Source: an uncultured Thalassolituus sp. (GTDB lineage Bacteria > Pseudomonadota > Gammaproteobacteria > Pseudomonadales > Oceanobacteraceae). From it: a stretch of 64,000 nt of DNA. The stretch is from contig NZ_CATMFB010000012.1 of the NCBI RefSeq assembly GCF_950066645.1, positions 62,001 to 126,000 of the forward strand, written 5' to 3'. The notes below the pieces were generated by a model. That model had not been told where the DNA came from. It did not search any database and worked only from the letters and a program-made list of their open reading frames with translations. This document shows positions 42,303-51,544 of the stretch, in pieces (position 1 is the first letter of the stretch; the number at the start of each line of letters is the position of its first letter). A program made the translations under genes and the position numbers.

Positions 42303-43436
42303 TCAGTAAGTTGAGTAGTTATTGTCTTCGATAAATTCCGTGGTCAGACGACCCCACATTTTGTAATAACCCCAGAGCGTATAACTGAGAATAATGGGCA
42401 CAAATATCATGGCGACCCAGAACATAATATTCAGTGTCAGGGCGCTTGAAGTGACATCCCATATGGTCAGTGACTGATCCGGAATAAGGCTCGATGGCAG
42501 CAGGAACGGAAACAGGCTGAAGCCGGCGGTACAGATCACCCCGGCAACCGCGAATGAACTTCCGACGAACGCCAGAGCACTGCGGTTCAACAGACTGGCG
42601 ACAGCCACAAGCAGCAGACCAGCAAAACCAATCACAGGTGCCGCTATCATCCAGGTAAATGTCTGATAGTTAGCCAGCCAGCCGCCGTCCCGCAGAGAAA
42701 CGGTTTTCATCAGAGGCGTCATCGCAGCCCCGACATCGCCCGCAGACTGAATAACATACCCGGGCAGATAGCTGACCCAGATACCCGCGAGGGCAAAACA
42801 CACTGCGACCGCAACGGCCAGAAGAAAACCTGCTCGCCGGGCTCTCTGACGCAGCTCTCCGGCTGTCCGCATCTGCAGATACGCAGCGCCATGCATCGAC
42901 AACATGAGCAGGCTGATCACACCGCACAACAGACCAAATGGATTCAGTAGCTGCCAGAACGACCCGCTGTAAGCGGAGCGCATAAATTCATCAAGTGAAA
43001 AAGGAACGCCCAGGAACATATTGCCAAACGCGACGCCAAACACCAGTGCAGGAACGGCACCCCCGATGGTCAGCCCCCAGTCCCACGCACTGCGCCAGCG
43101 GGGGTCCGTCATTTTCGAACGGTATTCGAATCCCACTGGGCGGAAAAACATCGCAAACAGCACCAGCAGAAACGCCCAGTAGAGCCCGGAAAAAGCAACG
43201 CTGTAGACCACCGGCCAGGCAGCAAAAATGGCGCCTGCAGCGGTAATTAGCCACACCTGATTGCCATCCCAGTGTGGCCCGACGGTGTTCAGCAACACGC
43301 GCCGTTCTGAGTCGGTCTTCGCCAGCAGACGCAACAAGGCGCCGACGCCCATATCAAATCCGTCGGTCACGGCAAACCCGACCAGCAGAACGCCGATCAG
43401 AACCCACCAGATTAACTTCAGCAATTCGTAATCCAT
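42303..43436 (-). CDS. cydB: Cytochrome bd ubiquinol oxidase subunit II
   Basis: 377-residue inner-membrane subunit with about nine TM helices; start WWVLIGVLLVGFAVTDGFDMGVG is family-typical, and the length equals E. coli CydB (379). Together with CydA it forms the high-affinity, sulfide- and cyanide-tolerant quinol oxidase. AAGGGGG precedes the ATG; 9 bp separates it from cydA. Confidence 0.96.
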   Translation of the reverse strand: MDYELLKLIWWVLIGVLLVGFAVTDGFDMGVGALLRLLAKTDSERRVLLNTVGPHWDGNQVWLITAAGAIFAAWPVVYSVAFSGLYWAFLLVLFAMFFRPVGFEYRSKMTDPRWRSAWDWGLTIGGAVPALVFGVAFGNMFLGVPFSLDEFMRSAYSGSFWQLLNPFGLLCGVISLLMLSMHGAAYLQMRTAGELRQRARRAGFLLAVAVAVCFALAGIWVSYLPGYVIQSAGDVGAAMTPLMKTVSLRDGGWLANYQTFTWMIAAPVIGFAGLLLVAVASLLNRSALAFVGSSFAVAGVICTAGFSLFPFLLPSSLIPDQSLTIWDVTSSALTLNIMFWVAMIFVPIILSYTLWGYYKMWGRLTTEFIEDNNYSTY

Positions 43437-43445
43437 AACGCCCCC

Positions 43446-45026
43446 TTAATGTGCCTGTGCCGGTTGAGTCTGATTTTCTGGCTGCTCCCAATGGTAGCGC
43501 CCGGTATGAAGTGCAGAAGGGCCCAGGCGGGCGAAACGAATCATCAGATACATTTCGACCACCAGCAGCAGTGAATAAAACCCGATAAACGCGGCAAGGC
43601 TCATATACAGGTCTTCCACCGAGCGGGTAGATACCGATAAATGAGTGGGCAGTATTTCGCCGATTGACCATGGTTGACGACCGAACTCGGCAACAAACCA
43701 CCCCATTTCACAGGCAATCCAGGGCGCAGGTAATGCAATAATCAGTGCGCGCAGTAAATATTTCTGACGCTCTGCAGTACCCTTTGCGCTGTAGTAAAAA
43801 GACAGGCCGATAAGTATCAGCATCAGGAAGCCAAGCCCCACCATAATCCTGAAAGTAAAGAACATAGGTGCTACCCGGGGAATAGAATTTTTCGTTGCCT
43901 GGGCTATCTGTTCTTCCGTCGCATTAGCTGGATTATCCGTATATTTTTTCAGTAGCAGACCAAAGCCAAGGTCGTCGACTTTTTCCCGGAAGGCAGCGAT
44001 GGTGTCTTCAGAACGATCGCCGGCTTTAATCTGTGTCAGAAGCGCGTAGGCGAGCATCCCATTGCGGATGCGTTTTTCGTGTTCAGCCATCAGATCTTTC
44101 AGACCTTTGACTTCTTCAGAAACCGAACGGGTCGCGATCAGGCCGAGTACGGCAGGTATACGGACTGCATAGTCGGTTTCCATCGCCTCCTGATCTGGCA
44201 GGCCAATCAGGGTGAACGCTGCCGGCGCTTCCTGCGTTTCCCACTCGGCTTCGATGGCGGCCAGTTTTACCTTCTGCACGTCACCGATTTCGTAACCCGA
44301 TTCATCCCCCAGCACAATCACCGAAAGAATCGAAGCCAGGCCAAAGCTGGAAGCGATGGCAAACGATCTCCGGGCGAACGGAAGGTCGCGTTTTTTCAGC
44401 ATAAAGTACGCCGAAATAGCCAATACAAACATCGCACCGGTGACGTACCCCGCAGACACGGTATGCACAAATTTCACCTGCGCTACCGGGTTAAAAATGA
44501 CCTCGGTAAAACTCATCATTTCCATTCGCATGGTATCGAAATTAAATTCCGCACCGACAGGGTTCTGCATCCAGCCATTCGCAATAAGAATCCAGAGCGC
44601 TGACATATTTGAGCCTATTGCCACCAGCCAGGTCACCATCAGGTGCTGGATCCGGGAGAGACGATCCCATCCGAAAAAGAAAAGCCCGATAAAGGTCGAC
44701 TCCAGGAAAAACGCCATCAGACCTTCAATGGCGAGCGGGGCGCCGAAAATATCTCCGACATAATGAGAGTAATACGCCCAGTTCGTTCCAAACTGGAACT
44801 CCATCGTCAGCCCGGTTGTCACTCCCAGAGCAAAGTTAATTCCGAACAGCTTGCCCCAGAACTTCACCATGTCCTGGTAGACCTGTTTGCCCGTCATGAC
44901 GTAAACAGATTCCATAATGGCAAGAATGAAAGACAGCCCGAGTGTCAGGGGTACAAAAAGAAAATGGTAAAAGGCAGTAATCGCAAACTGCAGACGCGAC
45001 ATATCTACCAGGTGTTCACTGATCAT
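43446..45026 (-). CDS. cydA: Cytochrome bd ubiquinol oxidase subunit I
   Basis: 526-residue quinol-oxidising subunit carrying haems b558, b595 and d. The haem-ligand His is in [20 protein letters not shown] and the [12 protein letters not shown] region are intact. The length and the region around 250-390 indicate a long Q-loop, so it is the E. coli bd-I type, not the short CioA type of Pseudomonas. AGGAG 8 nt before 45026 sets the start, which overlaps the end of cydP by 11 bp. Confidence 0.96.
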   Translation of the reverse strand: MISEHLVDMSRLQFAITAFYHFLFVPLTLGLSFILAIMESVYVMTGKQVYQDMVKFWGKLFGINFALGVTTGLTMEFQFGTNWAYYSHYVGDIFGAPLAIEGLMAFFLESTFIGLFFFGWDRLSRIQHLMVTWLVAIGSNMSALWILIANGWMQNPVGAEFNFDTMRMEMMSFTEVIFNPVAQVKFVHTVSAGYVTGAMFVLAISAYFMLKKRDLPFARRSFAIASSFGLASILSVIVLGDESGYEIGDVQKVKLAAIEAEWETQEAPAAFTLIGLPDQEAMETDYAVRIPAVLGLIATRSVSEEVKGLKDLMAEHEKRIRNGMLAYALLTQIKAGDRSEDTIAAFREKVDDLGFGLLLKKYTDNPANATEEQIAQATKNSIPRVAPMFFTFRIMVGLGFLMLILIGLSFYYSAKGTAERQKYLLRALIIALPAPWIACEMGWFVAEFGRQPWSIGEILPTHLSVSTRSVEDLYMSLAAFIGFYSLLLVVEMYLMIRFARLGPSALHTGRYHWEQPENQTQPAQAH

Positions 45027-45225
45027 GCTGTGTCTCCTGTGACAGTGAAGGCGAGGCGCTGGGGATGCCGAATACCTCATCCATATGCGTCCCCTGGGGA
45101 TCGGTTTCTACCGGATCTGAAAAGAATGCCCGGGCAATGAGGGTGATAAGAACCAGCTTGATGATAAGAACCAGCGTCAGCTCCCGGACAAGCGGGATAC
45201 TGAAGACGGGGCGCCGCTGCGGCAT
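45016..45225 (-). CDS. CydP-like small protein of cytochrome bd
   Basis: 69-residue protein with one TM helix ([25 protein letters not shown] region split around residues 10-35) followed by FSDP and a hydrophilic tail, resembling CydP, a putative small subunit encoded before cydA in some proteobacteria. GGAGG 5 nt before 45225 sets the start. The stop overlaps cydA, so it is the first gene of the cyd operon. Confidence 0.8.
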   Translation of the reverse strand: MPQRRPVFSIPLVRELTLVLIIKLVLITLIARAFFSDPVETDPQGTHMDEVFGIPSASPSLSQETQHDQ

Positions 45226-45291
45226 AGAAACCTCCAGAGCGATCGGTTGGACATTCGGGGGCAAAGTCTGCCACCAGTCCGACTCTACCGC

Positions 45292-45310
45292 CTGCGACAT
45301 GATGTCGCAG
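45292..45310. promoter_or_regulatory. Perfect palindrome upstream of the cyd operon
   Basis: CTGCGACA-TGA-TGTCGCAG, 8-bp perfect arms, 67 bp before cydP in the 258-bp region shared with the divergent PilZ-GGDEF-EAL gene. It could be an operator or a leader hairpin. It does not match FNR/Anr (TTGATnnnnATCAA), and I found no clear such site in this gap. Confidence 0.5.
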
Positions 45311-45483
45311 CCGCGATATTCCACTCAGGACAACTATCCGCAACAAACGGGTCACTTTGCCCACAGATTTCCGGTGGACATTGATTCGTCCGGTATTCCG
45401 GTTAAGAATGGGAAAAAGATTGTAAGCTGCCGACTATACTTTCTCTTCTTTATATGGAATCGGCAGTACTTTAGGGAACAGAC

Positions 45484-48400
45484 ATGACCACCGAATCACG
45501 GAAACATCCCCGCTTTGCCAGCCAGCTGAACGCCCGGCTGATACTCACCGACGGCAGTGGTTATGAATGTCTGGTCTCGGACTACTCGCATTCCGGTATG
45601 AAACTCCGCTGGATGCATGAAGAGATCCCGGAACAGCTCGGGCCTATGATTCTCGAAATGCAGCTCAGTACACCCGTCCGCGCTGAAGTCGATCTGGTCT
45701 ATCAGAATGGCACCACGGTTGGCGTCAAGATGCATGAAGCAGACAGTCAGCTGTTCCTCGAGATGCAGGAATTCAATCAGCAGACCCGCAAAGGTGGTGG
45801 ACTGTCCGAAGATCAGCGGCAGCGCTTCCGCGAGCAGTTCATCAGTGAAGCCAATGCCCTGATTGAAAAACTGCCACGTCAGTGGGTGCCGGAGTTTGCC
45901 GAAGCCAGTCACAGCAAAGCAGACTACGCCCGCAATACCTCCGAACAGCAACTCTGGACCAAACTGGGCGCTCAGACCGAAGCAAAGGCCGCTAAGTTTT
46001 TTGAGCGCTTCAGCCAGATACTGCACCACCAGATGCAGCGCTGGCAGGCAGGAGAGCCAAAACTGTCTGATGAGAACGAAGAGTTTGATGGTGCCGTTGC
46101 TCTGTCGCTGGTGCGCCAGAGCGATTTCGAAGACTGGCTGCAGGCCAAAGTTGCGGCCTCTCATCTGCAGTCGTTCCTGTCTCAGGAAAGTTTCGAGTTG
46201 CGGCAGCTGCTGGATACGCTTTCTCAGGCCGCGCCAGAACATTGCTTTAACCCGATTGGACCCAACACGGTCACCGAAGCCTTCCGTGACAGTATTGATG
46301 CTCTTGATCTGCCGCATGAGGCCCGCGAACTGGCCTTTGATACCTTTGAGAAAGTCGCCGTCGCGGCGCTGAAAAGCGTTTATCAGTCGGTGATCCGTCA
46401 GATCAATATCCCGATTACCTTCCGCTTCCGTCGCCAGCGCGAAACCCCGGTGGTTACCGATGCCTCACAGACACCGGCGACAGACACCAAAGTGCAGGAA
46501 GCCTACGAGGCTCACAGCCGTCGTTCAGACCCAGAACGCAAAGGCAGCTCACTGTTTGATTTTCAACGCCATCAGGGCGAGGCACAGCAGGCCTATTCAA
46601 ACATTCAGCACCTTCTGACCCTGCGTTATCAGCGCGAGCTTCAGGAAGGCGCAGAAAGCAGCCTGCCTGAGGCAGCACCGGAACAGATCACAGAACTGGT
46701 GGAAAGTCTGTCCCGATCCGCGCCGCTCAGTGAAAAGAGCGTGCGCGAAGAGCTCGAACAGCAACTCGCCGAAAAAGAAGTCAGCCTGCCGGAAGAAACA
46801 CGACAGGCCATTGATACAATGGAACAGGTTACCCGTAACCTGCTTGATAACCCCAGCCTTGCGGAATTTATCAAACCCAGTATCGAGCAACTTGGCTGGC
46901 CACTGCTGCGCCTGATGCTGAAAGACCCATCACTGCTGTTTAACCCAGAACACCCGGGACGTCTGATCCTGAACCTGCTGGGCCGGCTTGGACGAATCAC
47001 CAGCAGCGGCCAGAAACGGCTGCGCGCAGCACTGGAAGAAATGATTGATCCGGTTCTGCAGGCTCCGTCTTCCGACCCGAAACAGATGGAAGACCTGGTG
47101 GAGAACCTGCAGTTACTGGTGGGCTCTGCCGAACGTAAAGTCAAACAGAACACCGAGCGTGTCGCTCAGAGCGCCGAAGGTGAGTACCGTCTGTTTATGG
47201 CACACAAACGCGTGAATGCCCTGATCGGAAAAGATACCTCCGAACGGGTCTTGCCCCAGTGCGTCATTGAATGGCTACAGGAAGGCTGGCAACAGATGCT
47301 CTGCCTGCTTCTCCTTCGTGAGGGTGCCGACAGCACACGCTTTAAAGGGGCGGTAAAGCTCTACCGCCAGGTACTGATTCTGTTTAACGCCAATAATTCC
47401 GGACGGGAAGACCTGCTGGAGAAGTTTACGCCGCTGCTGACTCTTGCCCGTAAAGAGCTGGATCAGCTGAACGGCCCTCAGCCGAAACATGCGCAGTGGC
47501 AGGATGACATCATGGCAGCCGCCGTGAAACACCTGCAACAGGGTGAAATGCCAGATGCGATCAACCTGCCGGAGTTCGAAGAACAGGAAGAAGAAACGCT
47601 GCTGAAAGGAAAAGGCGCACGTCGTGTTCTCAGCCTGCAGGTGGGTGACTGGCTGATGATTACTGATCAGCAGCAGATCGTATCCATCGCCTGGATTTCT
47701 GCCGATCAGAGTCGCTACGCCTGCGTTAACCATACCGGGATGCGCGTACATGACTACCGCTTCAACGAACTGGCGAAAGCCATGGAAGAAGGCACGATCA
47801 AGCGGATCTACGAGCAGGAAGATACCCCGGTCGACCAGAGTATCGACAAGCTCGTGCAGCAGATTTATACCGATCTGTCTCTGCAGGCCACCACAGACCC
47901 GTTGACCGGGCTGACCAACCGCCAGCAGTTTCTGCAGCAACTCGATACCAGTGTGTCTGAGTCTGCCCGGGAACCCACTTCCAATACCCTGTGTATGATT
48001 GACGTTGACCAGTTCAAACTGATCAATAAAAACTACGGCGTCGAAGCGGGTGACACCGCACTGCAGACCATTGCCACCATTCTGCAGGAAGAAATGCCAG
48101 ACGCCATCTGCGCACGCATTGGCAGTAACGAATTTGCCGTATTGCTTGAAGAGCAGGACATCGAGCGTGCCGAGGCCTCAGCCCGCATGCTGATGAAAGC
48201 GGTCGAGAAAACCGACATTGATACCGGCAAAGATAAGTTCCGCCTGCGGGTCAGCATCGGTCTGGCGGTCATGTCTGCCGACACCACCGATGCCGCCGAT
48301 CTGCTCGAACAGGCGGAAATTGCCTGTCAGCTGGCGAAGGAAAAAGGCAGCAGCCGCATCGTCCGTTATGAATATGACGATGCCTCACGCCAGCGCCACG

Positions 48401-49161
48401 AGCAGTTTATGGTTTGGGGGAACCGCCTCAATCAGGCCTTTGAAGAAGACCGTATCCGTATTCTCTGTGTCCCTATAGAGCCGATTCAGAGCCGCCACAA
48501 AGGGACCATACAGTACGAAGTCGTAATCAGCATCCAGACAGAAGACGGTGAAGAAATTCCACCGATTGAGTTCCTGCAGGCCGCAGAAAGCTATAACCGC
48601 ATGTATATGCTCGATCGCTGGATCATCGAACAACTCGTCCATTGGCTGAGTACCCACGAAGAAGAAGCCGAGAACATCCGTCGCTTTGTTCTGCGTCTTT
48701 CAGCGCGGGCCGTCAGCGACGAAAGCCTGCTCGAATATCTGACCGAACAGGCACGGGAACACGACGTTCCAGTGGGTAAACTCTGTTTTGAGCTGAACGA
48801 AACATCGGCGCTGCATGATCTGGGTGACGCCGCAGACTTTATGCATGAACTGCGCACTCTGGGTTGTCGCTTCGTGTTGTCCGACTTCGGAACCGGTCAG
48901 TCTTCCTACAACTATTTGAAAGCCCTGCCGGTCGATTTCGTCAAGATTGACCGTAACTTCATTGATGGCCTGCACTCCAGCTCTGCAGATTACGCCCTGA
49001 TCAAATCCATTCAGGAAATCGCGCAATTTATGGCGAAGAAAACCATCGCTGAGAACAGTGACAATGTGCTGGTGTGGGACATCCTCCGTGGTATTGGCAT
49101 TGATTACGGCGTGGTTTCTGAGAAGCAGGCGGTTCATCTGGACGATCTGACTCAGGTCTGA
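45484..49161 (+). CDS. PilZ-DUF1631-GGDEF-EAL protein, probably a catalytically inactive c-di-GMP effector
   Basis: 1225 residues. Domains: PilZ-like at 5-95 (RKHPRF and SDYSHSGMKL), DUF1631 over about 100-770, GGDEF at about 800-960, EAL at about 975-1215. The GGDEF signature is GSNEF (880-884), unlikely to synthesise c-di-GMP. The EAL domain keeps FELNET, KIDRNF and a DFGTG core, but DDFGTG reads SDFGTG, and the later AEGVE and QG motifs are changed (AENSD). So hydrolysis is unlikely and nucleotide sensing is probable. No TM segment; cytosolic. Divergent from cyd. Confidence 0.85.
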   Translation: MTTESRKHPRFASQLNARLILTDGSGYECLVSDYSHSGMKLRWMHEEIPEQLGPMILEMQLSTPVRAEVDLVYQNGTTVGVKMHEADSQLFLEMQEFNQQTRKGGGLSEDQRQRFREQFISEANALIEKLPRQWVPEFAEASHSKADYARNTSEQQLWTKLGAQTEAKAAKFFERFSQILHHQMQRWQAGEPKLSDENEEFDGAVALSLVRQSDFEDWLQAKVAASHLQSFLSQESFELRQLLDTLSQAAPEHCFNPIGPNTVTEAFRDSIDALDLPHEARELAFDTFEKVAVAALKSVYQSVIRQINIPITFRFRRQRETPVVTDASQTPATDTKVQEAYEAHSRRSDPERKGSSLFDFQRHQGEAQQAYSNIQHLLTLRYQRELQEGAESSLPEAAPEQITELVESLSRSAPLSEKSVREELEQQLAEKEVSLPEETRQAIDTMEQVTRNLLDNPSLAEFIKPSIEQLGWPLLRLMLKDPSLLFNPEHPGRLILNLLGRLGRITSSGQKRLRAALEEMIDPVLQAPSSDPKQMEDLVENLQLLVGSAERKVKQNTERVAQSAEGEYRLFMAHKRVNALIGKDTSERVLPQCVIEWLQEGWQQMLCLLLLREGADSTRFKGAVKLYRQVLILFNANNSGREDLLEKFTPLLTLARKELDQLNGPQPKHAQWQDDIMAAAVKHLQQGEMPDAINLPEFEEQEEETLLKGKGARRVLSLQVGDWLMITDQQQIVSIAWISADQSRYACVNHTGMRVHDYRFNELAKAMEEGTIKRIYEQEDTPVDQSIDKLVQQIYTDLSLQATTDPLTGLTNRQQFLQQLDTSVSESAREPTSNTLCMIDVDQFKLINKNYGVEAGDTALQTIATILQEEMPDAICARIGSNEFAVLLEEQDIERAEASARMLMKAVEKTDIDTGKDKFRLRVSIGLAVMSADTTDAADLLEQAEIACQLAKEKGSSRIVRYEYDDASRQRHEQFMVWGNRLNQAFEEDRIRILCVPIEPIQSRHKGTIQYEVVISIQTEDGEEIPPIEFLQAAESYNRMYMLDRWIIEQLVHWLSTHEEEAENIRRFVLRLSARAVSDESLLEYLTEQAREHDVPVGKLCFELNETSALHDLGDAADFMHELRTLGCRFVLSDFGTGQSSYNYLKALPVDFVKIDRNFIDGLHSSSADYALIKSIQEIAQFMAKKTIAENSDNVLVWDILRGIGIDYGVVSEKQAVHLDDLTQV

Positions 49162-49231
49162 CGCAGGTGGGCGGGTGAAACACCCCGCCCCGCAGTGTAC
49201 AATCGCCGCACACTCATTTGCCGACATAATT

Positions 49232-50065
49232 ATGAAACGCATACTGTCTGTCGTACTGACTCTGATGCTCAGTGGCTGTGCCGTGACCCAGCTACCCGAT
49301 AACCTCTCCCGCGCCATGCTCAACCAGGACGATCCGTCCGTTGTTGCAGCAGGCGCACCGGCCTACCTGCTGATGCTGGATGCCCTGATCCTCACCTATC
49401 CGGAAAATGAACGTTTCCTGCTGGCGGGCGCACAACTCTACGGTGCCTATGCCGGTGTCTTTGCACAGGATGAAGAACAGGCCGCAGGCATGGCTGATAA
49501 GGCCATGGAATACGCCCGCCGCGCACTGTGCGAATACGACGATAAAGCCTGTGATCTGGTGGATGGTCCGGCCGACGACCTGCTCAGTGGCCTGAAAGCC
49601 CGCTATGACGAAAGCGATATTGAAATCTTTTATGCCTATGGTGCGGCCTGGGCAGGCTGGATTCAGGCGAATACCAGTGACTGGAATGCGATCGCTCAGG
49701 TCGGCAAAGTCAAAACGCTGATGCAATGGGTTGCGGGTTATGACGAGGGTTATGACAACGCGACCGTGCAGGTTTATCTGGGCGTACTGGAAAGCCAGCT
49801 GCCGCCTTCTGTCGGAGGCAAACCTGAAATTGGTCAGGCACATTTTGAAAAAGCAATTGAACTGACAGAGGGCCAGCACCTGATGGCGAAGGTGCTCTAC
49901 GCCAAGCAGTTTGCCCGACTGATGTTTGAACAGGAACTGCACGACCGTCTGCTTCAGGAAGTACTGGATGCCGACCCTTATGCCGAAGGCCTGACCCTGG
50001 TCAACCGCCTGGCGCAACGTCAGGCTGCCGCACTGTTAGCCGAATCTGCCGATTACTTTGAGTGA
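49232..50065 (+). CDS. TatT-type TRAP-associated lipoprotein
   Basis: 277-residue lipoprotein: lipobox LSGC (Cys15 from the chosen ATG) and a helical TPR-like body typical of the TatT (T component) family. TatT partners a DctP protein to capture hydrophobic ligands, first described in Treponema. No clear Shine-Dalgarno before 49232, but it gives the correct lipoprotein signal; a longer start at 49175 would spoil it. dctP starts 7 bp after its stop. Confidence 0.87.
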   Translation: MKRILSVVLTLMLSGCAVTQLPDNLSRAMLNQDDPSVVAAGAPAYLLMLDALILTYPENERFLLAGAQLYGAYAGVFAQDEEQAAGMADKAMEYARRALCEYDDKACDLVDGPADDLLSGLKARYDESDIEIFYAYGAAWAGWIQANTSDWNAIAQVGKVKTLMQWVAGYDEGYDNATVQVYLGVLESQLPPSVGGKPEIGQAHFEKAIELTEGQHLMAKVLYAKQFARLMFEQELHDRLLQEVLDADPYAEGLTLVNRLAQRQAAALLAESADYFE

Positions 50066-50072
50066 GATCCCT

Positions 50073-51065
50073 ATGAGAATTTTTGCTTTTGTTCTGCTGT
50101 TGGTCAGCATGATCACACCGGCCACCCACGCCGCGACTCTTAAAATTGCCACACTGGCGCCAGACGGTACCAGCTGGATGAAAGTCATGCGCCAGGCCGC
50201 CGATGACATTAAGGCAGAAACGGAAGGCCGGGTAAAAATTAAATTTTTCCCGGGTGGCGTTCAGGGCAGCGACCAGAGCGTATTGCGTAAAATGCGTATC
50301 GGACAACTTCAGGGCGGCGCTATCGCGACCGGATCTCTGATTAACATCGCTCCAGCGTCGCAGCTCTACAATCTGCCATTCACCTTCCGCAATCTGGAAG
50401 AAATCCGTACCGTGCGTAAAGAATTCGATCCTTTCATCGCCAGTGAACTTGAGAAGAAAGGTTACGTGGTTCTGGGTATCTCTGAAGCGGGCTTCGCTTA
50501 CATGATGTCGGGTGAGCCTATCCGCACCTCTGAGGACGCACGCCAGCAGAAAGTCTGGGTACCGGAAGGCGATCTGATTGGCGCCACCACGTTTGAAAAC
50601 GGCGGTGTAGAACCTATCTCTCTGCCTGTCTCTGACGTGTACACCAGCCTGCAAACCGGCCTCATCGATACCATCGTCGTTAACGCATCGTCTGCCATTG
50701 CGCTGCAGTGGCACACCAAAGTGAAGTACGTAACCGATTATCCGCTGCTGTTTCTGACAGGCACCATCGTGGTTGATCAGAAAGCCTTCCGCAAAATCGC
50801 TCCTGCCGATCAGGCCGTTGTAAAGCGCATCATGGCAGCCGCGTTTGCCAGCATGGACGAACAGAACGAGAAAGACGAAGCCGGCGCCCGCGAAGCACTC
50901 GCACAGAACGGTATCGAGTTTGTAGAGCTGTCTGAAGAAGACAAGCAAGCCTGGCTGGAGCTGGCAACCAGTGCCGTCAATGAACTTGCCGGCAAAGGTA
51001 TCTACCCGGTCGAGGAATTCAAAAAGCTGCAGCAGCGTCTGCAGACTCTGCGTCAGGAGCCTTAA
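50073..51065 (+). CDS. dctP: TRAP transporter substrate-binding protein DctP
   Basis: 330-residue periplasmic binding protein. Signal peptide (cleavage near THA-A, residue 20), LKIATLAPDGTSWMKVM start and VYTSLQTGLIDTIVVN in the ligand-hinge region are DctP family features. With TatT upstream, the ligand may be hydrophobic or a lipid-like acid rather than a C4-dicarboxylate. Its stop overlaps the dctQ start by one base. Confidence 0.92.
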   Translation: MRIFAFVLLLVSMITPATHAATLKIATLAPDGTSWMKVMRQAADDIKAETEGRVKIKFFPGGVQGSDQSVLRKMRIGQLQGGAIATGSLINIAPASQLYNLPFTFRNLEEIRTVRKEFDPFIASELEKKGYVVLGISEAGFAYMMSGEPIRTSEDARQQKVWVPEGDLIGATTFENGGVEPISLPVSDVYTSLQTGLIDTIVVNASSAIALQWHTKVKYVTDYPLLFLTGTIVVDQKAFRKIAPADQAVVKRIMAAAFASMDEQNEKDEAGAREALAQNGIEFVELSEEDKQAWLELATSAVNELAGKGIYPVEEFKKLQQRLQTLRQEP

Positions 51066-51544
51066 TGAAACGACTCCTGCTCTGGGTTCATCGCGCAGAA
51101 GACACCGTGTTGGTGCTTCTGCTGCTGAGTATGATTGTGCTCGCAGGCTACGACATCCTGGCGCGCAGCCTCTTCGGAGGCGGTGTGTCGTGGATTCCGC
51201 CACTGTTGCGGGTGATGGTTCTCTGGATCGGATTGCTGGGAGCCTTGCTGGCCACCCGTACCCGTGAACACATCAGTATTGATCTGATCTCAAAGCTCGG
51301 TGGACCTCTGCTGAACCGCGTTGCTGCCTCTGTCACCCTGCTGTTTGCAGCCGCCGTCTGTGGGCTGGTTGGCTGGTATTCAGCCCAGTACGTGCAACTG
51401 GCGTTTGAGTTTCAGGACATCGCCTTTGGCGAGATTCCGGCCTGGCCTCTGCAGCTGATTATTCCGTTCAGCTTCTCCCTGATGGCACTGCGCTTCCTGA
51501 TACAGGGGCTTGCTTCTGCTGCCGGCAAGGAGTTCAGCGCATGA
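51065..51544 (+). CDS. dctQ: TRAP transporter small permease DctQ
   Basis: 159-residue four-TM inner-membrane subunit; GVSWIPPLLRVMVLWIGLLG and TREHISIDLIS match the DctQ core. It bridges binding protein and large permease. It overlaps dctP at the start (TAATG) and dctM at the end (ATGA). Confidence 0.93.
   Translation: MKRLLLWVHRAEDTVLVLLLLSMIVLAGYDILARSLFGGGVSWIPPLLRVMVLWIGLLGALLATRTREHISIDLISKLGGPLLNRVAASVTLLFAAAVCGLVGWYSAQYVQLAFEFQDIAFGEIPAWPLQLIIPFSFSLMALRFLIQGLASAAGKEFSA

Noticed and set aside
45226-45483. FNR/Anr site for the cyd operon
   Set aside because: TTGATTCGTC near 45382 has only one half-site; no TTGATnnnnATCAA-like sequence was found.
50001-51203. 400-residue open frame antisense to dctP/dctQ
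   Set aside because: Antisense to genes with unambiguous TRAP family motifs and tight operon overlaps.
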